Assembly: GCA_016190545.1 (NCBI GenBank)
Contig: JACPQI010000198.1
Location: 1-17,397, forward strand
Direction: 5' to 3'
Origin: Chloroflexota bacterium
GTDB taxonomy: Bacteria > Chloroflexota > Dehalococcoidia > SHYB01 > JACPQI01
DNA length: 17,397 bases
Positions within the stretch are counted from its first letter, which is position 1; each line of letters opens with the position of its first letter. The notes beneath the pieces were generated by a model that was given only the letters and a program-made list of their open reading frames with translations, was not told where the DNA came from and ran no database searches. The position numbers and the translations under genes were made by a program. Of the stretch, positions 7,430 through 14,262 are shown in pieces.

Positions 7430-7481
7430 TCCCGCGCCTCCCAGGTAGTCGGTAGGTGAGTGACTGCGGTATTGCCGCCGG

Positions 7482-7509
7482 TTTCTAAGCCTCGCGCCGC
7501 CCCTATAAT
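7482..7509 (+). promoter_or_regulatory. Candidate promoter of pabB-pabC
   Basis: A perfect TATAAT lies at 7504-7509 on the plus strand, with a poor -35 candidate (TTTCTA, 7482-7487) 16 bases upstream. It is about 40 bases before the pabB ribosome-binding site. Confidence 0.55.
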
Positions 7510-7529
7510 GAGCCCATAGTGAGTGGCAA
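7502..7529 (-). promoter_or_regulatory. Candidate promoter of nfo (overlaps the pabB promoter)
   Basis: On the minus strand, TTGCCA (7529-7524) and TATAGG (7507-7502) are separated by 16 bases. The -35 box is good and the -10 box moderate. It is the best promoter match upstream of nfo. Confidence 0.5.
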
Positions 7530-7546
7530 ACAAGTGTAACATACGT

Positions 7547-7555
7547 GGAGGGAGG
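7547..7555 (+). promoter_or_regulatory. Strong ribosome-binding site pointing to an ACG codon
   Basis: GGAGGGAGG at 7547-7555 is the strongest Shine-Dalgarno in this intergenic region. Five bases later comes ACG (7561), in frame with pabB. The first ordinary start codon, TTG at 7597, is 41 bases away, too far for this site. Confidence 0.65.
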
Positions 7556-7596
7556 CTCCCACGGCCACCTATCCTGACACTCCGCTCATCGAAGAG

Positions 7597-9006
7597 TTGC
7601 CCTTCACCGTACAGCCTGAGCAGGTGGCGCACGGGCTAGCCCGCCGTCCCCTCGCCTTCTATCTGGACAGCGCTATGGGCAAGGAGAGGCTTGGACGATT
7701 TTCCTTCTTCGGGCTTGACCCCTTCCTCAGCGTTCGTGCCCAGGGCCGGAGGAGCGAAGTGCTGGGCCGCCACGGCTACCGCATTGTCCATGGCGACCCC
7801 TTCGATCTACTCAGGGGCTTGCTGGTCCAATATCAGGTGCCGCCGGGCGACTTTCCGATGCCGCTCGTGGGCGGCGCCGTCGGGTACTTGGGCTACGGCC
7901 TCCGCCACTGTATCGAAAAGCTACCTTCCCGCGCTCACGAGGACCTCCATCTGCCCGATCTCTATCTCGGCTTCTACGATGTGCACGTCGCCCTTGACCA
8001 CCTGCTGGGCAAAATGTACGTGGTCTCCACCGGCCTTCCGGAGGGTAGCTCGGCAGGCCGGCGACAGCGGGCCTACACTCGGGCGAGAGAGATGCGGCGC
8101 TGGCTGGAGCGGTTGGCCCAGGCTTCGCCCGCTGTGGAGCAGATGTTCCCTGCGGTGGCGGCACGAATGGAAAGCAACATGACGCGGGAGGCCTATGTGG
8201 GCATGGTGCAGCAGGCCCGCCGCTACATTGAGGAGGGCGAGGTCTACCAGGTCAACCTCTCCCAGCGGTTCCGGGCGCCGCTTGCGGCCCCGTCTCACCA
8301 GCTTTATGCGCGGCTTCGCCAATTGAACCCGGCCCCCTTCGCCGCCTACCTGCGCTTCCCTGGACTCGCCATCGCCAGCTCCTCGCCTGAGCGCTTCCTG
8401 CGGCTGCGCGGCTCCACCGCCGAGACGCGGCCCATCAAGGGTACCATCCGCCGCGGCAAGACCCAGACGGCGGACGCGGCCCTGGCCGCGGCCCTGCGCG
8501 ACAGCCACAAGGACCGGGCCGAGCACATCATGATCGTAGACTTGGAGCGCAACGACCTGGGCCGGGTCTGCGAGACCGGCTCTGTCCAGGTGAGCGAATT
8601 CATGGCGCTGGAGCGGTACGCCACTGTGCACCACCTGACCTCCACTGTCGAGGGTGTGCTCCGCACAGACAAGGACCGCATCGACCTACTTCGGGCCTGC
8701 TTTCCCGGCGGCTCCATCACCGGCGCGCCGAAAGTGCGGGCGATGGAGATTATCGACGAGTTGGAGCCCACGGCCCGCGGCATCTATACCGGCGCCATCG
8801 GCTATTTCAGCTTTGACGGCGGCCTGGACATCAACATCGTTATCCGTACAATTGTAGCTACTGGTGGCTACGCCTACTTTCACGTGGGCGGCGGCATCGT
8901 CTATGACTCCGACCCCGAGAAAGAATACCAGGAGAGCTTGGACAAAGGTGAAGCCCTCATGGACGCCCTTGGTGGGAACGTCCCCAGCGTAGTCCCAGGG
9001 AGATGA
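7597..9006 (+). CDS. pabB: Aminodeoxychorismate synthase component I
   Basis: 469 residues from TTG. It adds ammonia to chorismate to give 4-amino-4-deoxychorismate for folate; the glutaminase partner PabA is not in the window. Seen: GRFSFFGLDP (33-42) in the N-terminal domain, then the chorismate-binding domain with PIKGT (279-283, K281), IVDLERNDLGRVC (313-325), FPGGSITGAPKVRAMEIIDE (369-388) and GGGIVYDS. The lysine in PIKGT separates PabB from TrpE, which has Ala there. Start: TTG at 7597 is the first standard codon, but the frame stays open upstream to 7540, the ribosome-binding site at 7547-7555 points to ACG at 7561, and the residues in between (TYPDTPLIEEL) look like a normal PabB N-terminus. 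The true start is therefore probably 7561. The stop overlaps the pabC start. Confidence 0.93.
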   Translation: MPFTVQPEQVAHGLARRPLAFYLDSAMGKERLGRFSFFGLDPFLSVRAQGRRSEVLGRHGYRIVHGDPFDLLRGLLVQYQVPPGDFPMPLVGGAVGYLGYGLRHCIEKLPSRAHEDLHLPDLYLGFYDVHVALDHLLGKMYVVSTGLPEGSSAGRRQRAYTRAREMRRWLERLAQASPAVEQMFPAVAARMESNMTREAYVGMVQQARRYIEEGEVYQVNLSQRFRAPLAAPSHQLYARLRQLNPAPFAAYLRFPGLAIASSSPERFLRLRGSTAETRPIKGTIRRGKTQTADAALAAALRDSHKDRAEHIMIVDLERNDLGRVCETGSVQVSEFMALERYATVHHLTSTVEGVLRTDKDRIDLLRACFPGGSITGAPKVRAMEIIDELEPTARGIYTGAIGYFSFDGGLDINIVIRTIVATGGYAYFHVGGGIVYDSDPEKEYQESLDKGEALMDALGGNVPSVVPGR

Positions 9007-9884
9007 CTGTGGCGGAGCAGAGCGGCGGCGTATTCCTCAATGGGCGTATCGTGCCCGCCGGCGAGGCGGCGGTGTCCGTTTTCGACGCTGGTTACACCTA
9101 TGGCTATGGTCTCTTCGAGACGCTACGCGTTGTCGGCGGCGCGTCATTCCGTTTGGCCCAACACATCGCCAGGCTGGAGGACGGGGCGCAGCTCCTCCAC
9201 CTTCCTTCGCCCTCCACCGTCTGCGACCTTCCTGCTGCTATCGCCGCCGTCCTCGCCGCCAATGGCCTGCGGGAGGCCCGTGTCCGCATCTCCGTCTCTC
9301 TCCAGGCCCAGGAGGCGCTACCTGCCCTCCCGCGTGAGCGGCGTCTGACCGTTCTGGTCGTCGCGATGGCTCCCCAGCCGCTTTCGCTGTCACAGTACCA
9401 GCGCGGCTATAGCGCCATCGTCAGCGCCATCAGGCGGAACAGCGCTTCACCCCTGGCCCGCGTCAAGAGCCTGAACTATCTGGACAACCTGCTCGCCTAC
9501 GATGAGGCCCGGGCGGCGGGCGTCGACGAAGCCGTGCTGCTCAACGAGCACGGCCACGTGGCCTGCGGAAGCAGGGCCAACGTTTTTCTCGTATCGCACG
9601 GCCGCCTGGCGACGCCGTCCGTGGCATCCGGCGTTCGGGCTGGCGTCACACGCGAGGCGGTCCAGGAACTGGCGGCGGCGGGCCGCATCCGGGTGGAAGA
9701 GCGTGCGGTCGAGTCCTCTGAACTGCACGATGCCCAGGAGGCTCTCCTTACCAACTCCGTCATCGGCGTCATGCCGCTCACGGGGCTTGACGGCCGCCCG
9801 ATAGGGGACGGCAGGCCAGGCCCACTCACGCGCACCATCATGGCTGCGTACGAGGAGTTGGTGGAACGGGAGACGCGCCGCTAG
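9003..9884 (+). CDS. pabC: Aminodeoxychorismate lyase-like, class IV PLP enzyme
   Basis: 293 residues, fold-type IV PLP family (ADC lyase, branched-chain and D-amino acid aminotransferases). Its start overlaps the pabB stop by ATGA, so its likely job is release of pyruvate from aminodeoxychorismate to give p-aminobenzoate. Seen: VFDAGYTYGYGLFETLR (26-42), the PLP lysine K155 in ARVKSLNYLDN, NVFLV (193-197) and TNSVIGVMPL near the C-terminus for phosphate binding. Odd: the conserved glutamate before the N-x-F motif, which contacts the PLP ring nitrogen in relatives, is replaced by Cys (C188 in GHVACGSRANVF). A D-amino acid or branched-chain aminotransferase remains possible on sequence alone, but the pabB coupling favours PabC. 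The stop shares the CTAG with the convergent exporter gene. Confidence 0.85.
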   Translation: MTVAEQSGGVFLNGRIVPAGEAAVSVFDAGYTYGYGLFETLRVVGGASFRLAQHIARLEDGAQLLHLPSPSTVCDLPAAIAAVLAANGLREARVRISVSLQAQEALPALPRERRLTVLVVAMAPQPLSLSQYQRGYSAIVSAIRRNSASPLARVKSLNYLDNLLAYDEARAAGVDEAVLLNEHGHVACGSRANVFLVSHGRLATPSVASGVRAGVTREAVQELAAAGRIRVEERAVESSELHDAQEALLTNSVIGVMPLTGLDGRPIGDGRPGPLTRTIMAAYEELVERETRR

Positions 9885-10774
9885 CGGCCATGCGCTTGAG
9901 CGGCGGCGGTATGGTCGCCGGGCTCCACATGAATGGTCACAGTTGTGTTAGGCAATCGGTCCTTGATGTCCCGCTCCAGGAGGTCGCATACGTCATGGGC
10001 CTCCAGCACGCTCATCTGTGGCGGTACCACTAAAGTGAACGCCACATCGCGATGCCGCCCGGCGCTGCGGGTGCGCAGGTGTCGATACGTGACATAACGG
10101 TCGCGATGGGTTTGTAATACCGCTAAGACCGCCTCCTGCTGCTTTGCTGGTAAGCTTACGTCCAGGAGCACCTGTGCTGACGGCCATACAAGGCTGAAGA
10201 CGGCCATGCGGAGTACCAGGGCCGCTACGATGATTGCGACGATGGGGTCGATGATATGGATATCTGTGACTTTGACCAGAGCGAGTCCAGCCAGCACGGC
10301 CAAGGACGTGAAGACATCTGAGAGGCGGTGGCTCGCTGCGGCTTTGAGTGCCACGGAGCCGTGCCGCTCGGCGACCTTGCCCAAGTGCCAGGACACGCCT
10401 AAGTTGACTGCCAGGGAAACGACCATGGCGGCAATGCCCACCTCCGCTGCTTGCACCTCCCCGCCCGTCTGGAGGCGGTCAACCGCTCGGTAGAGGATCA
10501 GCCCGACACCCACGGTGATGAGGGCGCCTTCCACAACGGCGCTGGCGTTCTCCATCTTCCCATGCCCGAACTGGTGCTCCGGGTCTGGAGGGCGCTCGGC
10601 GGCTTGGATGCTGAGAAGCCCGATGACAGCAGCGACCAGGTCGAAAGCGCTGTCCAGCCCGTCAGAGAGGACGGCGACGCTGCCGATGGCGATGCCGACT
10701 CCGAACTTCAGCCCGGCGATGAGCAGGTTGGAGAAGATGGGAAGACGGGCGGCGCTTTGAGGCGTGTGAAACAG
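9881..10774 (-). CDS. Cation diffusion facilitator (CDF) metal exporter, start codon abnormal
   Basis: The conserved frame spans about 297 residues, normal for an inner-membrane CDF metal/proton antiporter. TM2 carries DSAFD (D41, D45) and TM5 carries HRLSD (H149, D153), matching the DxxxD/HxxxD tetrahedral site of YiiP/FieF-type Zn/Fe/Cd exporters, and the loop signature QFGHGKMENAS is present. The C-terminal cytoplasmic domain (about 205-297) holds CDF-like histidines. The first ATG inside the frame is at 10555, but that would delete TM1, TM2 and half the metal site. Upstream there is only CTG at 10774. An ATG at 10801 is in the same frame but followed by TGA six codons later (10783-10781). 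I extend to the CTG; translation from CTG, a recent nonsense mutation, or a sequence error are all possible. It is convergent with pabC. Confidence 0.75.
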   Translation of the reverse strand: MFHTPQSAARLPIFSNLLIAGLKFGVGIAIGSVAVLSDGLDSAFDLVAAVIGLLSIQAAERPPDPEHQFGHGKMENASAVVEGALITVGVGLILYRAVDRLQTGGEVQAAEVGIAAMVVSLAVNLGVSWHLGKVAERHGSVALKAAASHRLSDVFTSLAVLAGLALVKVTDIHIIDPIVAIIVAALVLRMAVFSLVWPSAQVLLDVSLPAKQQEAVLAVLQTHRDRYVTYRHLRTRSAGRHRDVAFTLVVPPQMSVLEAHDVCDLLERDIKDRLPNTTVTIHVEPGDHTAAAQAHGR

Positions 10775-10805
10775 GGCACCTCACCCCCTGGTCTTGCTCA
10801 TAGAT

Positions 10806-10830
10806 GAAGAGGGGGCATCGCCCCCTCTTC
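10806..10830 (-). terminator. Strong hairpin after secF, probable terminator
   Basis: A perfect 11-bp stem, GAAGAGGGGGC paired with GCCCCCTCTTC around a 3-base loop, starts 9 bases after the secF stop. There is no T-tract on the minus strand. On the plus strand the hairpin is followed by TACCTTTCTTT, so it may also stop plus-strand readthrough. Confidence 0.65.
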
Positions 10831-10839
10831 TACCTTTCT

Positions 10840-12894
10840 TTACGACGCCTTTGCAGGCGCTCCTTTTCCACCCCGCCTGCCGCGTATCCAGCGGACCGGC
10901 GCTGTCGCAAAGCGCGCCGGCTTAGCCAGCTCGCCCTTTTCCCAGGCCACCAGCAGTTGCGCGGCGATGAAAATGGAGCTGTACGTCCCTGTAATAACGC
11001 CTACCAGGAGCACCAGCATGAAGTCGCGTAACGTCGCGCCGCCGAAAAGCAAGATGGCAACGACGGTGAAGACCAGGGTGAGGCTGGTGCTGATGGAGCG
11101 GGCCGCCGTCTCCACGATACTCACGTTCACGACGGTATCGAAGCTGGTGGAGACACCCCGCGCCATGTTTTCCCGCAGCCGGTCGAACACCACGATGGTG
11201 TCATGCACGCTGAAGCCCACCACCGTCAGAATGCCGGTGATGAACATCAGGTTCACCTCGGCGCCTATGGCCTTGCCCAGCAGGGAGAAGGCGCCTAACG
11301 TGATGATCACGTCATGGCCCAGCGCGACCAGGGCCGCCATGCCCCAGCGGAACGGCCGCGGCATGCGCCGGAAGGCCCACGTGATGTACAGCACGATGCC
11401 AATGGTGGCCACCACCACGGCGATAGCGGCGATACGCGTGGTCCGCGCCGCCACCAACGGCGATACGGAGTTGAACTCCAGGGTGGGGATGTTGCCGAAA
11501 GCCGCCTCCAGGCCATTGAGCAGGTTGGCTTTTTCGCCGGGGAAGATGACCTCGTAGGTGTTGAGGGCGCCCGGCTTCAAGATGAGGTTGGGGACCGGGA
11601 GAGCCGACACTAAGGGGCGAAGCTGTTCCAGCGTCAGGTCCCGCTTGAAGGTCACGTCGTAGACAGCCACACCGGTCCGCTGCACTGTGAAGGCGCTTTT
11701 CTGCATGAGCTGTTCCACCGCATCCCGGACTTTCTGTATATCAGCAGGTGCAGGGAAGGTGACATCAGCGGCAGTCTCATTGACTTGAGTAAAAGCTACC
11801 TCTCCCTCGGCGAGTGGTGTGAGGGCCTGCTTCAGGTCCGCTTCAGGGAGCGCAAATTGCGTCTGGATGCGGTAGCTATTCGCCTGGCTCCTGGGCTCCA
11901 CCGTGACCACGCCAGGAGGCAGTTCGGCCAGCTTCTCGCTCAGTGCCGCTTCGCTTACAGGACGCTTGTAACGCACCTCAAAGCTACTTGGCTCACTTCC
12001 CTGCCGCAACAGAAAGTCGTTCTGCAGCGGAGTGGAGATGGCGGTCCGCAGCGCTTCCTGGTCCACTGTCTCCGGGAAGCTCAGTGTGTAGGTGCGGTTG
12101 TCGACGGCCTGCACCTGGCCCTTCCCGCCAGCGATGCCGGAGATAGCGCTCTTGACCAGCGTCTCTTGTACCGGGCGGTCGAAGGAGACTTTGAACGTGT
12201 TTCCTTCCTGCGGCTCCAGCGCGAACTGCTCCGGGTCCACCTCCGCCAGCTTCTGGCGTAGCGTCTCCGGCACAGTGCCCTTGGCGGTGATGAGATAGAC
12301 ATCCTGGCCGCTTTGCTCCAGCGTGTAGTCGTCGCCCAGGACGGCATGGAGTTGCTCCCGGATGCTTGCCTCCGGCACAGCTTTCTTGAGAGTGAGGGTC
12401 TGCTGGAGCGTGCCAGCCGGACTCATCGCAAAATCGTCATTGATCAATGTGTGGAGCCGGTCCTGGAAGGCCCTGGCCGTAAGGTTCTGCTTGAAGCGGA
12501 TAGCTAGCGTATCGCCGCTGGCCTTTTCGGCTGTGCCGTTATCCGGTGCCAGTGCAGCAACAGCGCTTTCCAGGTTTGTCTGGGCGGATGGGTCAATTTG
12601 CCCTTCGACTAGGGCCCGTGTCTGGACGACGAAACGATTGCCTCCAGATGTTTGGACAATGGCCTCTGGGTAGCCAAGCTCCGCCAGCTTCGCCCGCAGG
12701 TCAGTCTGACTGACCTGCTTCTCGAACTGGGCTTCCATGATGGCGCCGCTCTCGAAGTCGATGCCCACCTTTAATCGGGGCGGGATCAAGAGAGACACTA
12801 CAGCGACGGCGATTACGATGAAGCTGAAAGCGAAGTACCAGTACCGCTTGCCAACGAAGTCCAGGATGGTTTTGCGTTCGCCAGAAGGTCGCAT
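10840..12894 (-). CDS. secF: Protein translocase subunit SecF with greatly expanded extracytoplasmic repeat domain
   Basis: 684 residues, more than twice the usual roughly 300. With SecD it uses the proton-motive force to help pull secreted proteins out of the SecYEG channel. The core is intact: TM1 (about 18-38), GIDFESG (44-50), then TM2-6 from about 486 to 650, with the RND-type motif FSVHDTIVVFDRLREN (561-576) and SIVETAARSISTSLTLVF (592-609). Between TM1 and TM2, residues about 125-475 are a run of about ten diverged repeats of about 35 residues, each helix then two strands, with a pattern like V-x-E-x-x-L-x-x-x-L, then f-x-l, then Y-x-V-x-F. This replaces the single short P4 domain. The ATG comes 3 bases after the secD stop. 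The frame is continuous with no sign of gene fusion at DNA level. Confidence 0.95.
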   Translation of the reverse strand: MRPSGERKTILDFVGKRYWYFAFSFIVIAVAVVSLLIPPRLKVGIDFESGAIMEAQFEKQVSQTDLRAKLAELGYPEAIVQTSGGNRFVVQTRALVEGQIDPSAQTNLESAVAALAPDNGTAEKASGDTLAIRFKQNLTARAFQDRLHTLINDDFAMSPAGTLQQTLTLKKAVPEASIREQLHAVLGDDYTLEQSGQDVYLITAKGTVPETLRQKLAEVDPEQFALEPQEGNTFKVSFDRPVQETLVKSAISGIAGGKGQVQAVDNRTYTLSFPETVDQEALRTAISTPLQNDFLLRQGSEPSSFEVRYKRPVSEAALSEKLAELPPGVVTVEPRSQANSYRIQTQFALPEADLKQALTPLAEGEVAFTQVNETAADVTFPAPADIQKVRDAVEQLMQKSAFTVQRTGVAVYDVTFKRDLTLEQLRPLVSALPVPNLILKPGALNTYEVIFPGEKANLLNGLEAAFGNIPTLEFNSVSPLVAARTTRIAAIAVVVATIGIVLYITWAFRRMPRPFRWGMAALVALGHDVIITLGAFSLLGKAIGAEVNLMFITGILTVVGFSVHDTIVVFDRLRENMARGVSTSFDTVVNVSIVETAARSISTSLTLVFTVVAILLFGGATLRDFMLVLLVGVITGTYSSIFIAAQLLVAWEKGELAKPARFATAPVRWIRGRRGGKGAPAKAS

Positions 12895-12897
12895 CAG

Positions 12898-14259
12898 TTA
12901 CGTCCTAAACAGAGCTACATAGTTCCGAAGTCGAGAACGGGACATCACCCGCATGAATGTACGAGTAACGAAGATGGCTGTGAACATGCTGACCGCCACG
13001 CCGATGAACAGGGTGACAGCGAACCCGGTGATGACTGATTCGCCCAGCCGGTCACCGAACCAGAACAAGATGGCGCAGGTGATGAAGGTGGAGATGTTGC
13101 TATCTCGTATGGACGGCCAGGCCCGGTCGAAGCCAGCTTCAATAGCCGCGACCAGGCTTTTGCCTGCCCGCCGCTCCTCCTTGGTCCGCTCGAAGATGAG
13201 GATGTTGGCGTCTACTGCCATACCAATAGAGAGGATGAATCCGGCTACGCCAGCCAGCGTCAGGGTCACCGGGATGGTCTTGAAGATGGCCAGGACAATG
13301 AGCGTGTACACCACCAGAGCGGCGCCTGCCAGGAAGCCTGGGATACGGTAGATGGCGATCATGAAGCCCAGTACCATGGCCAGGCCGATGGCCCCCGCCA
13401 GCAGGCTCTTGTCCACCGAGTCTTGGCCTAATGTGGCGTCCACCGTGCTCTCGCGGACCAGGTTGAGGAGCAACGGGAGGGCGCCGGAGTTGAGCTGAAT
13501 AGAAAGGATGCGAGCTTCGTCCAGGGACAGGCCTGTGATTACGCCGTTGGTGCCGATCTCCGCCTGCACGGTGGGGGCGGAGATGACCTGCCCGTCCACG
13601 ATGATGCCCAACGGGCGTCCGCGGTTGCGGCGGGTGATCTGGCGGAACATATCGCCGCCCTCGTTGGTGAACTCGAAGGCCACCTCAGGAAGGCCGGTCT
13701 GAGGGTCGGCCACCACCGTGGAGTTGCGCTTGAGGAAGCGGCCTGTCAGCGGAATCTCGTTGCCCTGGCTGTCGCGGGCCAGCGCTGGCGCGAACGTGCC
13801 CTCGGGGTTGAGCTCATGGAACTCCAGGTTGGCTGGGCGTCCGATGAGCCGTTTCGCCTCTTCTACGTCCTTGATGCCCGGCAACTGGACTTGGACCTTG
13901 TTGCCGCCGATGCGCTGGATGATAGGCTCCGCCACGCCGAAGGCGTTGACCCGGCGTTCGATGCTGTCAATCACACCTTCCATGTCCGCGTCGCTCACCG
14001 AACTGCTGCCTGGGGGTGGCTCCGCCTCATAGAGCAGGCGTGTCCCGCCCTTCAGGTCCAGGCCCAAGCGGAGGCCCAGCACCGTGTCGCTGGAGCCGCG
14101 CTTCCAATCGCCGAGGGTGATCTCTTTGTCGACCAACGCCCAAGCGCTCACGGCCGCCAGGGCGACGATGACCAAGGACCTGGCCGCGTTGGGGCGTCGC
14201 AGGAACCGCAACACGAGCGTTCCCAGGGCTATCAGCAGATTCTTCAGGCCGTTCAGCAT
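12898..14259 (-). CDS. secD: Protein translocase subunit SecD
   Basis: 453 residues, a normal length for short bacterial SecD. It is the inner-membrane partner of SecF. Seen: TM1 (about 27-43), the LGLDLKGGT signature (65-73), SIERRVNAFGVAEP of the P1 domain, GQVISAPTV and GLSLDEARILSIQLNSGALP at the end of the periplasmic part, then five membrane spans with the RND motif SIGMAVDANILIFERTKEE and DSNISTFIT. Unlike SecF, its periplasmic region is not enlarged. The ATG at 14259 is 3 bases after the nucleotidyltransferase stop and the gene ends 3 bases before secF, so all are in one operon. Confidence 0.96.
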   Translation of the reverse strand: MLNGLKNLLIALGTLVLRFLRRPNAARSLVIVALAAVSAWALVDKEITLGDWKRGSSDTVLGLRLGLDLKGGTRLLYEAEPPPGSSSVSDADMEGVIDSIERRVNAFGVAEPIIQRIGGNKVQVQLPGIKDVEEAKRLIGRPANLEFHELNPEGTFAPALARDSQGNEIPLTGRFLKRNSTVVADPQTGLPEVAFEFTNEGGDMFRQITRRNRGRPLGIIVDGQVISAPTVQAEIGTNGVITGLSLDEARILSIQLNSGALPLLLNLVRESTVDATLGQDSVDKSLLAGAIGLAMVLGFMIAIYRIPGFLAGAALVVYTLIVLAIFKTIPVTLTLAGVAGFILSIGMAVDANILIFERTKEERRAGKSLVAAIEAGFDRAWPSIRDSNISTFITCAILFWFGDRLGESVITGFAVTLFIGVAVSMFTAIFVTRTFMRVMSRSRLRNYVALFRT

Positions 14260-14262
14260 CGG

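Noticed and set aside
6641..7459. 272-residue plus-strand open frame
   Set aside because: Antisense to nfo, which retains all nine metal ligands; no family features.
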